Under the pieces are notes generated by a model that did not search any database, was not told where the DNA came from, and saw only the letters and a program-made list of their open reading frames with translations. A stretch of 64,000 bases of DNA, taken from contig CM057836.1 in assembly GCA_030068075.1 (NCBI GenBank), positions 69,167,788 through 69,231,787 of the forward strand, in the 5' to 3' direction. This document shows, in pieces, positions 1 through 10,145 of this stretch (positions are counted from its first letter, which is position 1; every line of letters starts with the position of its first letter). The position numbers and the translations under genes are program-made. Source of the DNA: Paguma larvata. Taxonomy: Eukaryota; Chordata; Mammalia; Carnivora; Viverridae.

Positions 1-226
1 ACAGTAAGACTTTAAGAGAGGAGAGAGAGAAGGTCCAAGATGGCGACACAGGAAGACTCTGAACTAGAAGGCTGACAGAACAGCTTCTGTACGACGTAGG
101 ATAGATGGACTACAGAGAAAACAGCGGAAAAGATGGAGACAAGGTAAATACAGGAACTGAACCTCCTCACCCCCACTCTGAGAACAGCAGTGGGGAGCGG
201 TGGTACTGAGGGGCTACTCAGGGGAT

Positions 227-553
227 GGAAAAAAAGTTGCAGTTTAAAAGAGCAACTAGAATATAAAGGAACCAGCCCTAGAACCCTAATGGGGGGCCTG
301 CTAGAACTATCGCTGGACCTGGAGGTTCTTGTGAGCATCAGGGCTTATATTTTCTCTCCACAGTTGATAGCACAGACGGGGCAGGACTCCAGGCACCATA
401 GTAGGCCTGTTGCCTCAGGGAGATCTGGCACTCTAGCTCACACCAGACCTAGATGCCCTAGGGCATGGGGGGTGGGGGGAATAAAGCTGCAGAGTCAATG
501 CCCTGGGGCACAGGGAAAAAAAGCTGCAGTTTCAAAGAACAAGTAGAATATAA
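227..553 (+). repeat. Imperfect direct repeat in L1 5' UTR
   Basis: Bases 227-266 and 513-553 share about 40 nt at roughly 85-90% identity; both contain an A-run, 'gcagttt', 'agag/agaa' and end in 'tagaatataa'. Tandem monomers are common in L1 5' UTRs, and these are read as two such units about 285 bp apart. The second unit lies directly against the ORF2 junction. Confidence 0.6.
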
Positions 554-559
554 TAGATG

Positions 560-1068
560 TTCAAATTCACCCATCATCAGGAAAATGCAAATCAAACCCA
601 CAATGAGATATCACCTCACACCAATGAGAATGGCTAAAATCAGAAGCTCAAGAAACAAGTTTGGCCAGCATGTGGAGAAAAAGGAACCCTCATGCACTGT
701 TGGTGGGAATGTAAACTGGAGCAACTACTGTAGAAAACAGTTTTTTCTTCAAAAAATTAAAAATAGAAGCACCATATGATCCAGTAATTCCATTACTAGA
801 TATTTACCCAAAGAAAAAAACACACATTTTAAAAGATCTGTGCACCCCTATGTTTATTGCAGCATTATTTATAATAGCCAAATTATGGAAGCAACCTAAG
901 TGTCCATCTTCTGATGGACAGATAAAGGACATGTGGTATATATACACGATGGAATATTACTCAGCCGTAAAACAGAATGAGATCTTGCCAATTGCAATAA
1001 CATGTATAGACCTAGATTGTGTTATGCTAAGAGAAATAATCAGTCAGAGAAAGACAAATACCATATGA
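560..1068 (+). pseudogene. L1 ORF2 C-terminal remnant
   Basis: Translation shows the conserved end of the L1 endonuclease/reverse transcriptase protein in two frames: 'MRYHLTPMRMAKI' around 604-640 and 'MFIAALFIIAKLWKQPKC' from 850. The frames are split between about 780 and 850. The Cys-rich segment is damaged: the usual Cys/Trp pattern reads '[10 protein letters not shown]'. Non-functional fragment of a retrotransposon protein. Confidence 0.8.
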
Positions 1069-1435
1069 TTTCACTTTTATGTGAAATCTTTAAAACAAAA
1101 TAAATGCATAAACAGCAACAATGGTAACAAAACAGAACAAGAACCATAAGTACAGAAAACAAAATGGTGGCTGTTGGGGTCTGGAGGATGGGCAAAATGG
1201 CGAAGAGGAGTGGGAAGTACAGGCTCCCAGTTATGGAATAAATAAGTCATGGAAATGAAAGGTACGGCATAGGAAATATAATCAATCGTATTGTAACAGG
1301 GTGTGGTGACCTGTGGTAGCTACACTTGTGGCGAGCATAGCACAATGTATACAGTTGTGCAATCAATATGGTGTACCCTAGAACCTAATGTAACATTTTG
1401 TGTCAACCATGCATTAATAAAACAGAGAAAGCGAG

Positions 1436-2439
1436 AGATAGACCATTTCAAACAGTTTAACCAAAGAACTTTTGTCTAGAGAGATAGCCTGTGCATATTT
1501 AAGAGTCAGGAAGGGAGATAACAATATCTGTTCTAGAAGAAGGCATTCAGAAATAGAAACATTTCAGGAAACTGAAGTAGTCCATAGAATTACAGCAGCC
1601 TTGGCAAATGAATAATTGTTGTAGAGCCGCAAGCCCTTTTCCCTCAGCAAGATGTTCCAGTCACTGGGTGGTTAACAAAAGGTAACCTCCATATTCTGTT
1701 TCTTTTTTCTTCTTAATAAGGCAGAGGGGAAAGCAAGCACTGACCTGAAACAAAATTCCTTGCTGTCCTGCGGTTGGAAGCATGTGCCTTGTTTTAAAAC
1801 CTCTGTGCTCTGAGATGAGGTAAGCAGCTCAGAGTAAAGTGATTTTCAGCTGTCTTTGTTCATTTTTACATGGTAAGGTCTTATTAGGGATGTATTTCTT
1901 GGTGGCACATTTTGGGGAACATCGCTGGGACTCTCTCCAAGTAAAATCATTTCAAAGTAGCTTGCCTTCCAGTAGTGCTGCCAGTAATAGTAGTGACTCT
2001 TACAAAGACTACTTAACACCGTTAAGCCTAAAAATAAAGAGCCATTTTGCCATGTTCAACTCTCAGGGAAAGACTTGCTGTAACTCTGTGCCTGTTGCTG
2101 TGCTGAAACGGTCCACAGTAGCTGCCTAAATGCAAGAATAATTTTATTTCCAAGAACACAAAAAGGATGCTTTGATTTGGTTTGAAAAGGCCGGAGTCTG
2201 ACAGATACACTAAAAATATTACATATTTAACTCCTAGAAGTGCACATTATGTTTCAGGAAATGGAATCCTGTTTCTCTATGGCATCCCTAGGGTCAAGTT
2301 TTTCTCCCTCCCCCTTGCCTCTCTCCTCCTTTGCCTTGTTTAGACAACAGTCATCAAAAGGAAAGGAGAGGTGCCCACATTTATACTTTAACCAAATACT
2401 CATAAAAATATATTTTGAAATAGTTCATAATATCCCCCC
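1436..2439. other. No gene recognised
   Basis: AT-rich unique DNA. Short open frames at 1,839-2,129 (+) and 2,240-2,446 (+) show no domain or motif I know. No splice-bounded conserved exon is apparent. Confidence 0.5.
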
Positions 2440-2545
2440 TTTATAGAGCAGCAAATCAAGGTTTAAAGCAGTTAATTAACTTGCTCTCGATACAGCAATT
2501 AGCACAGGGCAGAATTCATTCAGACCCGGTCGTGTGAAACTTCAA
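2440..2545 (-). repeat. MIR fragment
   Basis: Resembles the antisense of the MIR core: an 'agcaaatcaaggtttaaag' stretch in place of the usual 'gaaactgaggcacagag', followed by 'cttgctc' and 'agcacagggcagaattcat'. Highly diverged, so the limits are approximate. Confidence 0.5.
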
Positions 2546-3929
2546 ATCAGTTGTTTTGTTATGCCTTGGTCTTTATTATCTTATTCCAAAACTGAACTTA
2601 TATTTTCTTGAAGTATCTTTGCTAAAAAAAAAAAAAAACACCCAAAATTTCTACTTTCTTGCATTTATCTAGGCTCTTATAATAGCCCTTTCTCTGGTCT
2701 TCATGCTAGCAATGCCCTTCCAATACAATTTAACCTGCCAATTGCTGCCTCCTTTCCTTATAACACTAATCTGCCATTTCTTATTCATATGCACTGTACC
2801 ATTGTCTTATCCCACCAGCTATGTGTGAGAGTGCCATTTCTACAAAACCTCATCAACACAGTACGTTAGAATTTTGCCAAAAGAACAAATCAGAAATGGG
2901 GAAACTAAACACCTGTAATGAACCCATTGCATGCTTTACGAACAATTATTTCTTAATATTTATCATGTTTAAGTCCTTGTTTAGGAGATATATGATACAC
3001 TCTTTTTTTTTACTGAGGGGGTTATTGAATTAAAGAAGGAGCTAGAAGTTGGTCCTGATTAAAAAAAATGCTGGTAAAATCTGAACTACGAAATAGGACT
3101 TCTGAAATTTGTTTTTTTAATATAGACATTTGATCTTAATAAAAAGTCAGAAGATAAGCCATAGAATAACAGAAAGCCACATTAAATATAACCAACTAAT
3201 GTCAAATTCAAGCTAAATATACCTTAAGCAAAAGTCATATATTTACTTCCACCATGCTGTATTTTCTTCTTGCTTTTATCATATGAACTACTAATTTTGA
3301 TTTTGAGGGAAGAGCACAGCAGCATAGCTAACAAGTTTCCTTCCGCAGTTTTGACAAGGTATATTCAAATAGATTTTGCAGGAGACTCCATAAGAATACT
3401 GTGTATTGGCATTACTACACTTTGAAAGAGTTGTCTGCAGCTGCTGTGAAATCTTTGGATTGATTTTCATGCAGGGTAATCCTTTAGAGAGTCAGATAAA
3501 AATTCTCAAAGTAGTGAGGTGAAGCAGTTGTTTAAGAGGAAATACTACCAACCTGACTCTGCAGCCATGCATGCTAAATACAAATCTTTCTCTGATTTGA
3601 TTTTGCCCCTTTGATTGGTTGTATCCTGCTTGGCTTTGTTGGAAATTCTCCCATGCATCTTTTAAATATTTTTTTTAAACTGTATTCCACAAACTGCAAG
3701 TTCTTTTCTCATTATTCTGGGTAAACAGCAAAAGAAAGAATTCGATAATGGTGATATATTATATCAAGTACACACTTTTTACTTTAGCCAATTTTAGAAA
3801 TGGTTGGTAAAAGAACTGTCATCTCTACTTTTTCTAGTAGATTGTCCACATAACTCAATGAACTTAGAAATTTTAAGTAGTCAAGCCTGCTGTTGAACCT
3901 CTTCTCAGATTACTCTTAGTGGACAATGT
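2546..3929. other. No gene recognised; possible L2 scrap
   Basis: Unique AT-rich sequence with an A14 run near 2,625. Bases about 2,670-2,800 are weakly L2-like, but too diverged to call. The 2,821-3,033 (+) open frame has no recognisable content. Confidence 0.4.
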
Positions 3930-4690
3930 CATTCATTTTCATGGTTTTAATGAGCATAAGTATTCCAAAGACTTCAACAAAAATATCCAAACTAAACTTG
4001 TCATACCTCCAAGTATTCAACTGCCTATTAAATATCTTGGTTTGAATATCTTTTAGACACCTTATCACACTATGTACAAAACTAGACCCCACTTCTCTTA
4101 AACTGTCCCTTTCCTCCATCTTCACAAGCACAATTCTGCTCCACTCTGTTATCTCCGTATCAGCGTATGCTAACAACATCCACTTTCCCAAGTCAGAAGT
4201 CAGACCTACTCACTCTCTCTTTCATTCATTTTTTTATCCAATCAAACATCAAGTCCTATTGATTCTTTCTCCTAAATAAATTCTAGAAGCAATCTACTTT
4301 TGTCTATCCCAGTGCAACTATGCTCACCAAGAGCATGCTCATCTCCCCAGTGGACTGCTAAAACCACAAGCCTCACTTGCCCCCACTAATCCAGTTGCCC
4401 AACTGCAACAAGAGTGATCTTTTAAAAATGCACATGTGTTCATAACATGTTGCTCACTCCCAGATTAAAGTCTTTCACTGCCTCACCAAAACTTCAAAAG
4501 GCAAAACTTTTTACCCTGTTATTGGCTGCTTCATATTTTAATACCTGCTAATCTTTCATCCTTCACTGTTTGCCCTTATTTTCTCCACTCTTGACAGACT
4601 CAAATTCCAAAGTACCACTCCTATTTTTTAACCTCTATGCTGTCCCAGTTACCTGGAACATTCCAGTTTTTCCTTTATGTTTCAATTCTT
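3930..4690 (+). mobile_element. L2 LINE, reverse-transcriptase C-terminal part and 3' region
   Basis: The order of segments matches an L2 element in sense: 'caactgcctattaaatatct', then 'catcaagtcctattgattct' near 4,247, then 'caagagtgatcttttaaaaa' near 4,409, then 'ttacctggaacattccag' near 4,650. In intact L2 these encode the C-terminal reverse-transcriptase region. Here the frame is broken throughout. The 91-aa open frame on the opposite strand (3,916-4,191) is a shadow. Confidence 0.7.
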
Positions 4691-5269
4691 GGATGTCCCG
4701 TCTCTTGGGTGTCAGTTGAGGGTGAGAAGTAGATGTACATCCACTCATGTGTGAGTCTTGTTTTACCAGGACCTCCTTGCTCCAGACCTCACGTATACCT
4801 TCACAAAATAATGAACTACTATGGGGCATGCCTGACTAGATAATGGTATACCAACTAACAACTCGTAGCTCAGATTAGAAAACTCCTGATACGTAATCGT
4901 CGGATGATTATTCTTTACCAGGATTTTGTGATATCAGAGGGACTATTAATGAAAAGTAGCAATGTTACTTGGTTGGCTCCAAAACTCTAAAAGCTGTGTG
5001 GTGATTCTCCTATCTGAGTTTTCCATGCATTTTATACAACATCTGGATCTTCCTTGGTTATTATGCACCAATGGTAGAGCCTCTGACTCTAGAGCCTAAC
5101 AATTTTGTGAGCTATTTCTTTCTCTGGGTCGCTTAAGATGGCAATCTAAAGTGATCTGGTAAATTGTTCAGAATGACACCTTTCAAGTGAGGTATATATT
5201 GCCTCCAAAAGTTTTATGAAGCAAATAAAATTAGTACAATCCAGAGAATGATATGGATATTATTATACT
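4691..5269. other. No gene recognised
   Basis: Unique, AT-rich sequence with no identified repeat. A 64-codon minus frame (4,635-4,829) overlaps the L2 end and carries no motif. Confidence 0.4.
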
Positions 5270-5545
5270 TTGGGTAGTGTGGTCTAAGGAGTTCACCTTT
5301 AAGATGGGAGAATGAAAGAAGACTCATCAAGTGAGCAGGCAAGAAGTGCATCCATGAAGAGAGAACAGATGGGAGGAGGGTGGCTTGACTGGAGCACGGA
5401 GAACAAAGGGCATGTGGCCTTCACTGAGTTTGGAGGAGAAGTCAGGTGGCTAATTATTTAGGGCATTATGACCATAGATATGGATCTGAATTTTATTCCA
5501 AGGTGCTAGAGCAATCACAGACACTTCCAAGGTCAGAAACTAGAG
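5270..5545 (-). mobile_element. L2 LINE 3' region
   Basis: Antisense L2: 'aaggagttcaccttt', then 'gagcaggcaagaagtgcatc', 'gaggagggtggcttgactgg', and 'gaattttattccaaggtgct' near 5,488 follow the order of the L2 consensus in reverse. Strongly diverged, no frame. Confidence 0.6.
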
Positions 5546-6382
5546 GAAGACAAAGAAACATAGTGACTCTCGAGTTTCAGAGTGGAAATGCTGGACTGAA
5601 TTTGAAAGCATTGTTTTTATGTTCCCTTGAGAGGTTATATGTGGTTCTTTACAAAATAGTTGGAAATTCCAATATACATCAAAGAAAGAGAAATTTACAA
5701 GCCTAAAGTGTATACTAAGATAGTTCTAGATTCCATATAATTAAGAGAGACAAGTGCTGATTTCTCCAGGTAATAGTCAATATGTTTTTTTGAGAAGCTT
5801 AAATTTTTCATTCAGGAAAGTGTTTTCAAAATTATCTGGCTAAGCTCTTCATGATAAAGTTGAGGAAGCTGAGGCTCAAGGGTATGGAAATCAGCTAAAT
5901 CTGACACAGACAGTGCCGTGGACTTAGATGTCTGCCTTCCACTCAGGGGCAGGGTGGGACAGGGAGCCATGAAGCGCTTGAGTGTATCTAAGTGTGTCAA
6001 GTGTATTATTGTAGGAATTTAGATTTAAAAGGAAAATGATTCAGTTTATCTTGAAAGGATAAGAGTAAGTATTTTTTGGTTAGTGGTGGTGGTGGTTTTG
6101 TTTTTGTTGTTGTTGTTGCTTCTCGTGGAGAAGGAAGAAAAATGTTAGATTTTGGGACACAGAGGAATTAAACTTATCTACATCTGGGGTTGTATTTTAA
6201 ATTATATATTTTGAATACGCAGTTATAAAGAAAGCACCATGAGAGGAGGGAAACTAATGAATTGATTTTGTCTGTAAATGAAGGAAATAATGAACCTGGA
6301 CTCTGATGGAAGAGAAAGCTTTCCAGAAGGTGGAGATGGACAGTGCAAGGTACTCTAAGCTGAGGAATAGGATAAGAAAGGC
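5546..6382. other. No gene; MIR scrap and short TGG/TTG repeat
   Basis: Bases about 5,850-5,955 look like an antisense MIR ('gaggaagctgaggctcaag'). A low-complexity (TGG)n/(TTG)n run lies at about 6,082-6,118. The rest is unique. Confidence 0.45.
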
Positions 6383-6390
6383 AAAGGCCT

Positions 6391-6622
6391 CAGGGTGCCT
6401 GAGTGGCTCAGTTGGTTAAGTGTCCCACTTCAGCTCAGGTCATGATCTCACAGTTTATGAGTTTGAACCCCACATCTGGCTCTATGCTGACAGCTCAAAG
6501 CCTGGAGCCTGCTTTGGATTCTTTGTCTCCCTCTCTTTCTCTCTGCCCCTTCCCTATGCTCTGTCTCTCTCTGTCTCTCAAAAATAAGTAAATGTTAAAA
6601 AATTTAAAAAAAAGAAAAAAGA
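6391..6622 (+). mobile_element. Feliform CAN SINE (tRNA-Lys-derived)
   Basis: Complete copy: tRNA-like head 'gggtgcctgagtggctcag', the feliform middle segment, a CT-rich stretch, then an A-rich tail. The 8-bp sequence 'aaaggcct' at 6,383-6,390 recurs at 6,623-6,630, giving the target-site duplication and exact ends. The 62-codon open frame here is the SINE's own accidental frame. Confidence 0.95.
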
Positions 6623-6630
6623 AAAGGCCT

Positions 6631-7334
6631 AAGAGATTTAAACGTAGTTCATATAAACAGAATAAAACTCCACTAGAGATCAAAGGCTGAGGCAAAGATA
6701 AATCATTTTTTCAGGATCTGATTTATTTCTCCACAGATCTTTGTCAATATTTCCTATATGATTTAGTTGTGAGAATAAGTTACATAATTGTTACAGATAC
6801 AACCTGCCTCTTCATTATTCTCCATGAATATGATGCTTTGGGAGAAGCGTTGGAAGTCTCTTTGTGAGAGTCTTGGATGATTGCTATCTCCAGTTTTCTG
6901 TGGCTTCTGTGGCTTTTGGTCTCCTAGCCAAACCCATCTGTTTGATTTCACCTGAGCTTTTGGTATGTAAATTTAAGTGTATTTTATATCAATGGTAAAA
7001 AGAGTTACCTCCTTATTTGGTAAGCGATTGTACTCTAGTAGAAGAAAGCAGTAAACAATGAAGAAGAAGAAAACGGAGCCCAGGAAGAAGGTATCCAGCC
7101 CACACTCTTGGTGAACAGAAGTCCCAGAGTAACAATTATGTATCTGGCCTAGGGAGGATGGGTCCCTAACACAGTAGCTAGATTGAGGACGGTAAGAGGG
7201 AGGGCTCCAGGAAAGAAAGTAGTGGATAGCTTATTGGATGTGTTGAGTGTTTGGGAAAACTATTTCTCGCTGTTTGACAGATATATTAGGTTGTTAAGAA
7301 AAAATGTTAAACACCTGGAAAATTATGCAACAAA
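6631..7334. other. No gene recognised
   Basis: Unique DNA. A purine-rich patch at about 7,055-7,090 holds a (gaa)n-like run. No exon-like segment found. Confidence 0.4.
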
Positions 7335-7790
7335 TGCATTTTTTCACTTTGTTTTAAGCCACAATTTATATACAGTAAAAGTCAGTCTTTGTATACAGAT
7401 CTACATGTGTTGAAATACTTACAGTTGTATAACCACCACAAGATCTAGAATAGTTGTATCATCCCCCAAAGTTATTTTTTTGTCATCATAGTTAATCCCT
7501 CTGCCACTTCCAGCTCCTAGAAATCACTCATCACTTTGTTGTCTTCATAGTTTGGCCTTTTCCCCAGTGCAGTATGTAGTTTTTCATGTCTGACTTAGCT
7601 CAATGCATTGTGATTCATCCATGTTGTTAAATATATAATTCATTTCTTTTCTTCTCTTTGGTTTCTTTTCTTTGGTGAGTACTTTTCCATTTTATGGATC
7701 TATCACAGTATGAGTATCCATTCACCAGAAGAGGGATAGTTGATTTTCTCTCCATTTTTGGAGATTACAAATGAAGTTTAATATACTTTT
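7335..7790 (-). mobile_element. Ancient L1 (L1M type), 3' end
   Basis: Read on the plus strand this shows the antisense order of an old L1 3' UTR and ORF2 end: 'gttgtataaccaccacaaga' near 7,424, 'attcatccatgttgttaaat' near 7,612, 'gagtatccattcaccagaag' near 7,711. Frames are destroyed. Ends are not sharp and no target duplication is visible. Confidence 0.75.
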
Positions 7791-9354
7791 AATCTTTAAA
7801 AGAGAAAAACATTATGAGAAACAAAACATAATAATGATAAATTACTTGGTGAACAGCATATGCATAGTTTAGATAATGCATATTCTATGACTCAACCTAA
7901 GGTTGTCATTTCTTTAAAAATAAAGATGAAGATAAGGAAAGAAGAGGTTATTCGAGAGAATTACCAACATCTACCAGAAGTCAATAGGTGCTGTCTATAG
8001 TTGATAAATGAAGGAATAAGACCATTGATATTTATAAGCATGGAGAAAACTAACAGAAAACCCATCAAAATGATTTGAAAAACACTTCCTCTGGAGAATT
8101 TAGAAGATTGGAACAAGGAATCATAGACTTTTTTCTTTCCTTTTTTTTTTTTTTTTTTGCTTTTGCTCCCTTAAAAGCTAATTAATTCCATTTAAATTTT
8201 AGCTATGCATATCTGTGGATGTGGTAGAAGTAAAATAATAAATGACACTTGGGTTTTCTCAGTATGCTTCAAGTAGCGCCTCCTATGACCACATTTCCAA
8301 ACTTGCTTTCTCCTCTCTGAAACTCCTCATTTACCCCCTCCCCCTGTTTGTTAGAAGCTATCTTCTCCTTTGGTAAAAGAGCCATTTCCTCCCTGTTCCT
8401 CAAAATTATCACATTATCTTTACCACTATGATTATGCTCACCCCTTCAGGAGTTTTCTTGTATCAATGTGACAAAAGGTACTGATGGAAGCCTAATGACT
8501 CACTTGATCATATCCACTTAAGAAGGAACACAGTAAATATCTTAGCTCACCAGCAAGTTGCTCAGACATAAGTTTATAGTCTCAAATAAAAAGCACAGCC
8601 CCTGTAATCCAACCACCACCACAAAGTACAGTAATTCCCAGATCAATATGTAAGTCAGGGAATTACTTATGGGATCAAAGTTTCCCTCTTTCGGAATAAA
8701 AGAAACCAAAACCGTATTTGCTCCAAATCAGCAGAAACATTAAACAGTCCATTGAAAGGAAGTTTAAGTAGGGACAAGTCAGTTGGGACCATGGGAAATG
8801 TGGAACATTGAAAACAAATGCACTCAAATATGGCATTAAAAACAGCGAGAAATTAGACACTTTAGCAAGACCAGAAGCTTCAGAAAGGGAAGAAAGCAAT
8901 TTTGCATGACCCTGCTTATTTCCCTAAGGACTAATATGTGGCAATATATTTAAGGATGCTTTCATTAGATTTCACTACTCGTGATTCAATAAATTCAGCA
9001 CACCCTGGGATATTCTAGGAGAAAAGAAGTTGATATAATGTAGGTTAAGTGAAACTGTGTAGAGGAAACAGTATGTGTCAAACCTATTCCTTTTCTTATT
9101 TCCCAAGTTTGTTGAGATAAAGAATCATATAACACTATAGCACAAGGATCGAACCACCCTTGTCTATCTATAATGTTTTAGAGCACTTACCATGTTACAG
9201 GCGTTCCTTAGGTTGCCTGTCAAGTGGAATTTCAAGATTTCCCTTAATAAAGGATTAATAAGGCCAAGTCCAAGATATCAGTTTCTGGTTGAAACATAAT
9301 TCACATAAGTGCCTTCTGGTTTAAAACAAAAACAAAAACAAAACCCTACCCCTA
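7791..9354. other. No gene recognised
   Basis: Unique AT-rich DNA with a T18 run near 8,142-8,159. The 74-codon minus frame (8,675-8,899) is hydrophobic but shows no motif. A (CAAAAA)n-like run at 9,324-9,344 precedes the next SINE. Confidence 0.4.
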
Positions 9355-9568
9355 GGGCACATGGCTGACTCAGTCAGTTAAGTGTCTGTCTTCTGCTCAG
9401 GTCATGATCTCATGGTTCATGAGTTTGAGCTCCACATCAGACCCTGTGCTGACAGCTCAGAGCCTAGAGTCTGCTTTGGGTTCTGTGTCTCTGTCTCTCT
9501 CTGGCCCTCCCCACTCATGCTCTGTCTCTCTCAAAAACTAAATAAACATTAAAAAATTTTAAAGAAAA
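9355..9568 (+). mobile_element. Feliform CAN SINE
   Basis: Diverged full-length copy beginning 'gggcacatggctgactcag' and ending 'aataaacattaaaaaatttt'. The A-rich flanks hide any target duplication. Confidence 0.9.
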
Positions 9569-10014
9569 TTTACTGTTAAACATTGCCATATTAGCCCAAA
9601 TTCCATCTATCTTTAAGCTACATGTTTTCCTTAAAGCCTATTCTATTAGAATTTACACATTTGTAAAGCTCCACTTTTTCTTTTTTTTTAGAGAAAATAT
9701 ATACTTGGAAACATTAAATCCTTGTGGTTATTTTAGGTTTTTAATCACAAAATTACAATGCTAAATGATGTAAAATGTGGCAACATATTTTAGGAAGCAC
9801 TGTCTTAGAACAATCTGTAATTTTCAGTATATTGCAACTTTCAAAAGATCTGATATTCATCATCTCATTAAACATATGCGATAAATAAGACTGATCCTTC
9901 TTAGAGTAGGGAAATTAATAGAGAACTTTTAAATTTTGGTTCATTATTTGGAAAAGTTGGGTCCCTGACTCTTCAGTTCAATGATGTCAACAGACCCATG
10001 ATCAATTCTTGACT
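9569..10014. other. No gene recognised
   Basis: AT-rich unique DNA with no repeat or coding signal recognised. Confidence 0.4.
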
Positions 10015-10145
10015 CCTCTACTCATTGTGCTTAGCTTTATTTCGATTTTCAGATTCCTCATTTGTAAATAGTTTCAATAATTACTAAGCCTCCATGGGAT
10101 TGTTATGAAAACTAATGAGTACATTAAACAAGGCTAAGAAGGTAC
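10015..10145 (+). repeat. MIR
   Basis: Sense MIR core: 'cagattcctcatttgtaaat' followed by 'cctccatgggattgttatga' and 'aactaatgagtacatta' in the consensus order. Confidence 0.75.

Larger units (their letters stand above)
1..1435 (+). mobile_element. LINE-1, internally deleted, 5' UTR joined to 3' end
   Basis: The left part (to about 553) looks like an L1 5' UTR: it starts near an 'aagatggcgac' motif and is G-rich. From about 560 the sequence is the 3' end of L1 ORF2 followed by an old-style L1 3' UTR, ending near 1,435 in 'attaataaaacagagaaa'. Nearly all of ORF1 and most of ORF2 are missing, so this is a deletion derivative or a join of two L1 copies. The left edge may lie outside the window, so no target-site duplication can be checked. 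No function is expected. Confidence 0.75.
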
